From positions 1 to 5,961 of the forward strand of contig JAHRWC010000421.1 in NCBI GenBank assembly GCA_019090365.1: a DNA stretch of 5,961 nucleotides. The letters are read 5' to 3'. This DNA is from Flavobacteriaceae bacterium (lineage in GTDB: Bacteria > Bacteroidota > Bacteroidia > Flavobacteriales > Flavobacteriaceae). Positions 1 through 4,774 of this stretch are shown one piece after another. The position numbers and the translations under genes were made by a program. Each line of letters opens with the position of its first letter. The stretch's first letter is position 1. The notes below the pieces were generated by a model, which did no database searches, had not been told where the DNA came from, and saw only the letters and a program-made list of their open reading frames with translations.

Positions 1-933
1 GGTGTGAAATAATGCTAATTTTAAAGTATAGTCTGTTGCTGAAATACCAAAAATTTCTGAAAGAATATTTACTAATCTACCTAATGGATAAATTAATGAT
101 AATGCAACAACTCCAGTAGTTACATTAAAAATTAAATGAGCTCCAGCTAACCTTCTTCCTGCAACATTTGCAGTTAAAGATCCTAAAATTGCTGTAATTG
201 TAGTTCCAACATTTGCTCCAATTGCTAGCGCTAATGCATTTTCATATTCTATTTGCCCAGCAGCCAAAGCAGTTAATATTAATGCCAAAGTTGCACTACT
301 GGATTGCAAAATTGTAGTAATTATTATTCCTAAAACAGTATAAATAATTACACCTAAAAAACCAGAAACAGCGTATTGAGTAAGATCAATATACTCTTTA
401 AAAACATCGAAACCTTCTTTCATGTAATGAATACCAAGAAAGAAAAAGCCTAATCCTGCTAATACATTTCCAATTCCTTTTAAAGATTCTTTTTTCTGAA
501 ATGTAAAAATCAAACCAAAAATTAACATTGGCATTGCTAATGCTGAAATCTTAATCTTTAAACCAAACCCAGCAACTAACCAGGCTGTAGCGGTGGTTCC
601 AATATTGGCTCCAAATATTAAACCCAAACCACCACCAAGTGATATTAATCCAGCACTTATAAATGAAATTGTAATAACTGAAACTAACGAACTAGACTGA
701 ATTAAAGCAGTGACAAAAGCTCCAATTGAAATACTTTTATATAACTTATTAGTTGCTTTTTTTAATACCTTTTGAAGTGTTCCTTTTGCAAAAACTTTAA
801 ATCCCTCTTCCAACAAAATCATACCAAAAAGAAGTATGGAGATTCCTGCTGCAATTGTTTTAAAATTTGGATTAAAATAAAGTGAAAATCCTAGTGCAAT
901 TAATATAAAAGCTAAAAAAAGTTTTCTAATCAT
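1..933 (-). CDS. Na+/phosphate cotransporter family protein (Na/Pi symporter), 3' end outside window
   Basis: This is an inner-membrane protein of the NptA/Na_Pi_cotrans family, predicted to take up inorganic phosphate driven by sodium. Translation from ATG at 933 gives 311 residues with no stop before the window edge, so the C-terminus is missing. The inverted-duplicated core of the family is clear: the first half has QSSS at residues 79-82 and GANIGTT at 108-114, and the second half has QSSSA at 210-214 and GANVGTT at 239-245. Near residues 260-270 is an R-R-L-A-G-A-H-L-I-F-N stretch typical of the family. Most of the rest is hydrophobic helices. The sequence stops at a Leu-Phe-His-Thr stretch, so one or more helices, and a PhoU-like cytoplasmic domain if present, would lie further left. 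No good ribosome binding site precedes the start. It sits 154 bp downstream of an ArsN-like acetyltransferase gene, hinting at phosphate/arsenate stress. The family call is firm, but the substrate is inferred from the family. Confidence 0.92.
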   Translation of the reverse strand, partial: MIRKLFLAFILIALGFSLYFNPNFKTIAAGISILLFGMILLEEGFKVFAKGTLQKVLKKATNKLYKSISIGAFVTALIQSSSLVSVITISFISAGLISLGGGLGLIFGANIGTTATAWLVAGFGLKIKISALAMPMLIFGLIFTFQKKESLKGIGNVLAGLGFFFLGIHYMKEGFDVFKEYIDLTQYAVSGFLGVIIYTVLGIIITTILQSSSATLALILTALAAGQIEYENALALAIGANVGTTITAILGSLTANVAGRRLAGAHLIFNVTTGVVALSLIYPLGRLVNILSEIFGISATDYTLKLALFHT

Positions 934-1002
934 CTAGATCTATTTTAGGAATAATGTACTCTTTGATGAAAAAAAAATAGCTTGTATTTTCTTAATTCAT
1001 AG

Positions 1003-1025
1003 AGGGTTCAATTTTAGATAACCCT
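1003..1025. other. Short inverted repeat upstream of the Na/Pi symporter gene
   Basis: AGGGTT at 1003-1008 and AACCCT at 1020-1025 form a 6-bp perfect stem with an 11-nt loop. Neither strand has a T tract directly after it, so it is not a convincing intrinsic terminator. It lies about 70-90 bp upstream of the symporter start at 933 and could be a protein-binding site or leader hairpin. It may also be chance in AT-rich DNA. Confidence 0.25.
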
Positions 1026-1028
1026 AAA

Positions 1029-1054
1029 AATAGAAAAATTTCTTAGCAGAAATT
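1029..1054 (-). terminator. Possible weak intrinsic terminator after the GNAT gene
   Basis: On the minus strand, AATTTCT (1054-1048), a 4-nt loop and AGAAATT (1043-1037) form a 7-bp perfect stem, followed by a T-rich run (TTTCTATTTTT, down to about 1026). It begins 34 nt past the acetyltransferase stop codon, where a terminator would be expected. The stem is mostly A-T pairs and therefore weak, so read-through into the symporter gene is possible. Confidence 0.38.
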
Positions 1055-1087
1055 CTGACTTATATCATAAAATCTTATTGATTCATT

Positions 1088-1570
1088 TTAAAAAAGATGG
1101 CTTCTACGTTCCATTAAAACATTATCATGCCAAATGTGATCTCTTTTTGCAATTTTCTTTCGAATTCCAACGATTCTAAAACCACAGGTTTCATGTAAAA
1201 AAATACTTGCTTTATTTTCTGAAAATATTGATGCTTGTAGTGTCCAAAATCCATTTTTTTCACTTTCAGAAATTAAATGCTTTAGTAATATTTTTCCAAT
1301 ACCTTGACCTCTATACTTTGAAGAAATATAGACAGTAACTTCAGCAACTCCTTTATATACTTCTCTAGTTGAAATATGACTTAGTGCACACCAACCTATA
1401 ATATTTTCGTTTTTTTCAGCAACAAAAATGCTATTCTTAATAAATTTTTTATTCCAATTCAATTCATCTGGAACCTCTGTCTCAAACGTAGCAATTCCAG
1501 TTGCAATACCTTCTTGATAGATATTAGCAACTGGAATAAAATCTTTTGATATATAAGGTCTTACTGTCAT
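1088..1570 (-). CDS. GNAT N-acetyltransferase, phosphinothricin/arsinothricin acetyltransferase (PAT/ArsN1) type
   Basis: This is a cytosolic acetyltransferase of 160 aa, the normal length for the Pat/Bar/YncA/ArsN1 group, which uses acetyl-CoA to acetylate the amine of glutamate-analogue toxins such as phosphinothricin, methionine sulfoximine or arsinothricin. Group hallmarks run the whole length: the N-terminal IYQEGIATGIATFET stretch (residues 17-31), VYKGVAEVTVYI at 71-82, the acetyl-CoA pyrophosphate loop RGQGIG at 87-92, a WTLQASIF segment at 109-116, ENKASI then LHETCGF at 118-131, and the ERRS motif at 154-157. ATG at 1570 directly follows the TAA of the upstream DUF6428-like gene (TAAATG), implying translational coupling. 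Homologues called ArsN1 occur in arsenic operons, and the linked Cys-rich gene makes that role plausible, but subfamily and substrate cannot be fixed by reading. It could equally be a general amino-acid-analogue acetyltransferase. Confidence 0.88.
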   Translation of the reverse strand: MTVRPYISKDFIPVANIYQEGIATGIATFETEVPDELNWNKKFIKNSIFVAEKNENIIGWCALSHISTREVYKGVAEVTVYISSKYRGQGIGKILLKHLISESEKNGFWTLQASIFSENKASIFLHETCGFRIVGIRKKIAKRDHIWHDNVLMERRSHLF

Positions 1571-2065
1571 TTAGCAACAAACACTTTCTGTAGAGCAACA
1601 AGCTTCTTCTTTCTCAATTGTACTATTTTGATTTGGAGTTCCACAAGCTTCTTTAGCTTTACAATCTGTTTTTTCAATAGCTAATTTAATAATTAATTGA
1701 TTGTTTTGAATATTAAAATCATTCACAAATAGTTGAGCGGTATGAAAAATAGCATTGCTATATTCAAATTTCACTTCAGCATTCATATCATATGGTTTCA
1801 TTTCACCTACTTTATTTAAGATAGATAATGCTTTAGAACTTGTCATAAATTCAGTTTTACCTAATTCAGAAGGGCTTTCCCATAATTGTATAATAGTTTC
1901 ATTCCAAGCATCTGTACCAGCACCACAGTCAACTGCATCAACTTTAATATGTTTTACTTCTGTGATATGATAATTTGCACCGACCAAAGCATTTGGAGCA
2001 TATTCAAATAAAAGTGACTTCTCTTTATTTTCTTGTAATATATTAAATAATTCTATAGTTTTCAT
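1571..2065 (-). CDS. DUF6428-like protein with Cys-rich C-terminal tail
   Basis: This 164-residue protein has no signal peptide or membrane segment and is probably cytosolic. I recognise it as resembling the DUF6428 family, which has no established biochemical function and which I recall from arsenic-resistance gene clusters of Bacteroidota. The body (about 1-132) is a mixed alpha/beta domain with H33 and H39 (HITEVKH) and one cysteine, C47, in VDCGAGTDAWNETIIQLWE (residues 45-63). The tail (about 133-164) is low-complexity, acidic and Lys-rich, and carries six cysteines (C135, C141, paired C156-C157 and C163-C164), ending SVCC-stop. Such vicinal thiols could bind As(III) or another soft metal, but this is inferred from composition only. 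ATG at 2065 is the first start after a 156-bp gene-free gap, and the gene abuts the GNAT gene that follows. The open frame is certain; family assignment rests on overall pattern. Confidence 0.78.
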   Translation of the reverse strand: MKTIELFNILQENKEKSLLFEYAPNALVGANYHITEVKHIKVDAVDCGAGTDAWNETIIQLWESPSELGKTEFMTSSKALSILNKVGEMKPYDMNAEVKFEYSNAIFHTAQLFVNDFNIQNNQLIIKLAIEKTDCKAKEACGTPNQNSTIEKEEACCSTESVCC

Positions 2066-2145
2066 AATATGTGTATTTAGTTAACAGCAACTTCTATTTG
2101 TTGTAAAAAATGTAAATTTAAAATTGAAGTTTTTGTTATATTTAT

Positions 2146-2157
2146 ATATTGCAATAT
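2146..2157. promoter_or_regulatory. 12-bp perfect palindrome, candidate operator of the DUF6428-GNAT unit
   Basis: ATATTGCAATAT is a perfect 12-bp palindrome lying 81-92 bp upstream of the ATG at 2065. It sits in the only gap between the terminator of the upstream unit and this two-gene unit, where a promoter must be. Its size and symmetry suit a dimeric winged-helix repressor such as one of the ArsR/SmtB family. No arsR gene is in the window, so the regulator is unknown. No clear Bacteroidota-type promoter (TTTG...TAnnTTTG) could be placed confidently, although TACATTTT on the minus strand just downstream is a weak -7 candidate. Confidence 0.32.
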
Positions 2158-2173
2158 TACGATGAAAGAATAT

Positions 2174-2212
2174 AATAAAAAAGCCTTTTAGCATTTTTTT
2201 CTAAAAGGCTTT
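2174..2212 (-). terminator. Strong intrinsic terminator of the mgtE-to-TM2 unit
   Basis: On the minus strand AAAGCCTTTTAG (2212-2201), a 9-nt loop and CTAAAAGGCTTT (2191-2180) form a perfect 12-bp stem, followed by a T-rich tail (six T running through 2182-2177, then ATTAT). It begins 9 nt after the TM2 gene stop codon at 2222, the classic layout for a Rho-independent terminator. It separates the six-gene unit on the right from the DUF6428-GNAT unit on the left. No gene on the plus strand converges on it, so it appears to serve only the minus strand. Confidence 0.88.
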
Positions 2213-2221
2213 ATATATTTA

Positions 2222-2620
2222 TTAGAACCAAGGCTTTTGCCCTACTTGATACGTATTATGAAATTCTTCATCACTTTTCGTTAAGTAGATGATTCCTTCT
2301 ATCAATCCAACTATACCCGTTGCCATTAATATAAAGGCTCCAACACCAATACATAATGTCGCATAACCTAATATAGTGCCGCCTAGTAAAATCATTCCTT
2401 CTTTATTGTATCCTAAAATAAATTTATGGACTCCAAAAGATCCTAAAACGATTGCTAATATTCCAGCCATCATTTTTTTATTGTCTCCACTAGTAGCTTC
2501 GTTCCACCCTTCTTTAAAATCATTGGCTGTACTCTTAGCCTCATCCTTTATATTTTCTGTAGTTTCCTCAAAATTACTTTTTGCTTGTTCCTCATCTTGA
2601 GGGTTTGTTTCTTCACTCAT
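2222..2620 (-). CDS. TM2 domain-containing membrane protein
   Basis: This is a 132-aa membrane protein with a TM2 domain, a family of small double-helix membrane proteins of unknown molecular role. Residues 1-48 are hydrophilic, highly charged and helix-prone, with an acidic start and the NFEETTENIKDEAKS stretch at 16-30. The domain follows: residues 49-70 carry the family signature (KMMAGILAIVLGSFGVHKF, then ILGY), and residues 76-114 are a long hydrophobic stretch ending GLIEGIIYLT. The protein closes with SDEEFHNTYQ and a QKPWF-like end, typical of this family's C-terminus. ATG at 2620 is chosen because no better upstream start is seen. It is the last gene before the strong terminator and lies 42 nt after the VOC gene. 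A weak TTTG (2660-2657) and TAAATTA (2634-2628) on the minus strand could give it its own promoter, though spacing and sequence are imperfect. The domain call is firm; function is unknown. Confidence 0.88.
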   Translation of the reverse strand: MSEETNPQDEEQAKSNFEETTENIKDEAKSTANDFKEGWNEATSGDNKKMMAGILAIVLGSFGVHKFILGYNKEGMILLGGTILGYATLCIGVGAFILMATGIVGLIEGIIYLTKSDEEFHNTYQVGQKPWF

Positions 2621-2662
2621 TATAATTTAATTTATCTGGTTGTGTAGTAAAGGTAGCAAATT

Positions 2663-3049
2663 TTATAAAAATGCGCTATCTATTGGCTCCCAAAGTTCAA
2701 TTTTATTTCCTTCAGGATCAAGAATCCATCCAAATTTTCCATATTCATATTCTTCCATTTTACCAACAATTGTAACACCTTCTTCTTTAAGAACCTTCAA
2801 AAGTTCAACTAAATTTTCTACCCGAAAATTCATCATAAACTCTTTCTTACTTGGCTCAAAATATTTAGTATCATTTTTAAACGGGCTCCATTGCGTCGAA
2901 CATTTATTTCCTTCTTCATCTTTCCACCAAAAAGTACATCCATAGTCATCTGTATTAAGACCTAAATGATTGTTATACCAATCTTTTGTCTTTTTAGGGT
3001 CTTCCGTTTTAAAGAAAAAGCCTCCTAAACCTGTAACTCTATTTTTCAT
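2663..3049 (-). CDS. VOC superfamily protein (glyoxalase/bleomycin-resistance fold)
   Basis: This 128-aa cytosolic protein has the vicinal-oxygen-chelate fold, the scaffold of glyoxalase I, extradiol dioxygenases and antibiotic-binding proteins. Two paired beta-alpha-beta modules are visible: the first from GLGGFFFKTEDPKKTKDWY (residues 7-25) with an HLGL turn, and the second from MMNFRVENL (72-80) to FGWILDPEGNKIELWEP (106-122). Of the usual metal ligands only the last, Glu118 in IELWEP, is evident. The equivalents at the first beta strand (around GG at 9-10) and the start of the second module (MMNF) are not His, so a glyoxalase I metal site seems incomplete. The central TQWSPFKNDTKYFEPSKK stretch (52-69) marks a common but uncharacterised VOC subgroup. 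ATG at 3049 overlaps the dehydrogenase stop by 4 nt (ATGA), which implies coupled translation. No substrate can be assigned. Confidence 0.86.
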   Translation of the reverse strand: MKNRVTGLGGFFFKTEDPKKTKDWYNNHLGLNTDDYGCTFWWKDEEGNKCSTQWSPFKNDTKYFEPSKKEFMMNFRVENLVELLKVLKEEGVTIVGKMEEYEYGKFGWILDPEGNKIELWEPIDSAFL

Positions 3050-3987
3050 ATCTTAAAGTTTTTAGTGATTTTATCTACAATTGTTTGTGCTAATTTAATT
3101 TTACTCTCAATGGTCCACCCTGCAATATGAGGGCTAATCAATACATTATCAAAATTCAATAATTCCATTAATGCAGCTGGCATTTCACTTTCACTAAATA
3201 AGGTTTCAAAAGAACTTTTTTCATATTCCAACACATCTAATCCTGCTCCTAGAATTTTACCGTTTTTTAAAGCTTCTACCAAATCTGAAGTGACCACACT
3301 TTTTCCTCTAGCTGTATTTAGTAGCCAAAATGGCTTTTTAAACCCTGAAATAAATTCAGTATTTATCATTTTATTAGTCAATGGTGTCCAAGGTGTATGT
3401 AAACTTAACACATCTGTTTCTTTTTGAAGCTCTTCTAATGAAACTTGAGTTGCATTATCGTTTCCTAAGTCAGATTTAATATCATAGCATATCACTTTAC
3501 AATCGAATCCTTTTAAGATTTTTGAAAAGGCATTTCCCATATTTCCATAACCAATAATACCAACAGTTTTTCCTTCTAATTCAATCCCTCGATTGGCTTC
3601 TCGGTTCCAAAGTCCTTCATGTACTTCTGCATTGGCTTTGTTTAATTTATTGAATAATGAAAGTAGCATCCCAATGGCATGTTCTCCTACTGCATTTCTA
3701 TTTCCTTCAGGCGCAGAAAATAATTTAACTTCTTTAGATTCTGCATAAGGAATATCAATACTTTCTAGACCAGCTCCAACTCTTGCAATAAATTTTAGCT
3801 GAGAAGCTGCATCTAAAAATTGTTTATCTATGTTAAAACGTGATCTAATTACAATGCCGTGATATTCAGAAATTATATTTTCAACTTCTTCTTTAGACGA
3901 TGAATAGTTTTCATCATTTTCAAAACCTGCTTCTTTTAATTGCTGAATTAATAAGGGATGATTATTATCTAAATGAAGTACTTTCAT
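3046..3987 (-). CDS. NAD-dependent D-2-hydroxyacid dehydrogenase, phosphoglycerate dehydrogenase-like (no ACT domain)
   Basis: This 313-aa cytosolic oxidoreductase belongs to the D-isomer-specific 2-hydroxyacid dehydrogenase family, which interconverts 2-hydroxyacids and 2-oxoacids using NAD(H). The N-terminal half of the substrate domain is at residues 1-95 with RVGAGLESID at 69-78. The Rossmann domain follows, with GYGNMG at 146-151 and Asp169 placed to bind the NAD ribose. The catalytic set is Arg227 in NTARG, probably Glu256 in the GLDVLEYE stretch, and His287 in SPHIAGWT. The segment between Glu256 and His287 is about 30 residues, somewhat longer than in many relatives. The protein ends right after the dehydrogenase core, so the regulatory ACT domain of classical SerA is absent. 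It could be a short-form 3-phosphoglycerate dehydrogenase for serine synthesis or another hydroxyacid reductase; reading does not decide. ATG at 3987 is 15 nt after the cupin stop, and its TGA overlaps the VOC start. Confidence 0.92.
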   Translation of the reverse strand: MKVLHLDNNHPLLIQQLKEAGFENDENYSSSKEEVENIISEYHGIVIRSRFNIDKQFLDAASQLKFIARVGAGLESIDIPYAESKEVKLFSAPEGNRNAVGEHAIGMLLSLFNKLNKANAEVHEGLWNREANRGIELEGKTVGIIGYGNMGNAFSKILKGFDCKVICYDIKSDLGNDNATQVSLEELQKETDVLSLHTPWTPLTNKMINTEFISGFKKPFWLLNTARGKSVVTSDLVEALKNGKILGAGLDVLEYEKSSFETLFSESEMPAALMELLNFDNVLISPHIAGWTIESKIKLAQTIVDKITKNFKI

Positions 3988-4002
3988 ATGGACAAGATAA
4001 GT

Positions 4003-4368
4003 TTATATTTTTGGATAATCTGTTTTTGTGTTTTCATGAATTACATTCCCCGTATGTGCTGTTGAAAGTTTTTCAAAAAGCAAGACATGAACTTCTTCTC
4101 CATCTTTGGTAATAGGACAATGCTCAACTCCTTTAGGCACTACAATAATTTCACCTTCATTAACTACCTCAACTTTATCCCTAAAATGCATTTCGAGAGT
4201 TCCTTTTACCACTTGAAATAATTCGTCTTCATCTTGGTGTGCATGCCAAACAAATTCACCTTTAATTTTAGCCAAAAGCACTTGCATATCATCAACAATT
4301 GCTATTTGATGAGGATGCCAATTTGCATTGAATTTTGAAAATTTTTGTTGAATATTTATAGATTTCAT
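4003..4368 (-). CDS. Small single-domain cupin protein
   Basis: This 121-aa cytosolic protein is a single cupin barrel. Both conserved cupin motifs are intact. Motif 1 is G37-x4-H42-x-H44-x4-E49-x6-G56 (HAHQDEDELFQVVKG, residues 42-56). Motif 2 is G72-x5-P78-x-G80-x2-H83 (GEIIVVPKGVEH, residues 72-83). His42, His44, Glu49 and His83 form the standard metal-binding set, so a divalent metal (Fe, Mn, Ni or Zn) is likely. Single-domain cupins of this size include isomerases, dioxygenases and sugar- or ligand-binding proteins, and nothing here selects among them. ATG at 4368 is 10 nt after the thioesterase stop, and an AAGG lies immediately before the ATG, too close for a canonical Shine-Dalgarno site. 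It is the third gene of the mgtE unit and precedes the dehydrogenase by 15 nt, so a shared small-molecule pathway is possible but unproven. Confidence 0.9.
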   Translation of the reverse strand: MKSINIQQKFSKFNANWHPHQIAIVDDMQVLLAKIKGEFVWHAHQDEDELFQVVKGTLEMHFRDKVEVVNEGEIIVVPKGVEHCPITKDGEEVHVLLFEKLSTAHTGNVIHENTKTDYPKI

Positions 4369-4378
4369 CCTTGTTCTT

Positions 4379-4774
4379 TTATTGAAACAAGGTACGAATT
4401 TCTTCGGTTATTTTTGAAGGACGTTGCGTTTTAGCATTCACTAAACACCATACGGTTTTAGCTTCGATAATTACTTTTTGATCTTCTATTCTTGTTATTT
4501 TATAATGTCGTTCACATTTCACTCCCTCAGCAGATTGCACCCAAGTATCAACTTGTAATTGCTCTCCTTCAAAAACAGATGCTTTATAATCGATGGAATG
4601 ATGAAGTACATACCAAACGAAGTTTTTTTTCATTTTTGAAGAAGCCTTTGTGTCCCAATGTGCTTCAGCAATTTCAAGACACCATTCTAAATACACTAAA
4701 TTATTTACATGTCCTCTTACATCTATTGCTGTAGAAGAAACAGTAATTTGTTTTGTAAAAATTTCAGAAATCAA
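4379..4774 (-). CDS. Acyl-CoA thioesterase, 4-hydroxybenzoyl-CoA thioesterase/YbgC-like hotdog fold (TTG start)
   Basis: This 131-aa cytosolic hotdog-fold enzyme is predicted to hydrolyse acyl-CoA or acyl-ACP thioesters. The N-terminal signature is clear: Asp18 followed by GHVNN (21-25), then Tyr28 and Trp31 (DVRGHVNNLVYLEW, residues 18-31), the pattern around the catalytic Asp of 4HBT/FadM/YbgC-type thioesterases. The central helix (about 27-40) and the later strands of the fold follow, including the VQSAEGVKCERHYKITR stretch near 79-95, and ending VWCLVNAKTQRPSKI. The length fits the family. The start is TTG at 4774, which overlaps the mgtE stop by 4 nt (TTGA). It puts the first strand at the usual distance before the catalytic Asp. 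The next in-frame ATG encodes Met48, which would delete the active-site loop, and no ATG lies just upstream in this frame. The substrate is unknown. Confidence 0.9.
   Translation of the reverse strand: MISEIFTKQITVSSTAIDVRGHVNNLVYLEWCLEIAEAHWDTKASSKMKKNFVWYVLHHSIDYKASVFEGEQLQVDTWVQSAEGVKCERHYKITRIEDQKVIIEAKTVWCLVNAKTQRPSKITEEIRTLFQ

Noticed and set aside
969..977. A run of nine A (T on the coding strand) upstream of the Na/Pi symporter, considered as a phase-variable tract.
   Set aside because: It is intergenic, short, and ordinary in such AT-rich DNA. Nothing links it to switching of a promoter.
1003..1025. The AGGGTT/AACCCT inverted repeat as a Rho-independent terminator.
   Set aside because: The stem is only 6 bp with an 11-nt loop, and there is no T tract after it on either strand. 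The AT-rich hairpin at 1037-1054 fits a terminator slightly better.
2081..2160. An open frame on the minus strand, upstream of the DUF6428-like gene, ending Ser-Cys-Cys-stop (TGC TGT TAA at 2089-2081), resembling the Cys-Cys end of DUF6428 and possibly the tail of a lost arsR or a leader peptide.
   Set aside because: It has no start codon in frame, the encoded residues are just those expected from AT-rich DNA (Phe, Asn, Lys, Tyr), and it runs through the operator-like palindrome. The Cys-Cys ending is too short to support a gene remnant.
2640..2945. A plus-strand open frame of 101 codons opposite the VOC gene, and similar plus-strand frames at 1755-1970, 2376-2600, 3900-4112, 4492-4734 and 4650-4838.
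   Set aside because: Each lies opposite a well-supported minus-strand gene with recognisable family motifs. Their translations show no domain, and they are antisense shadows.
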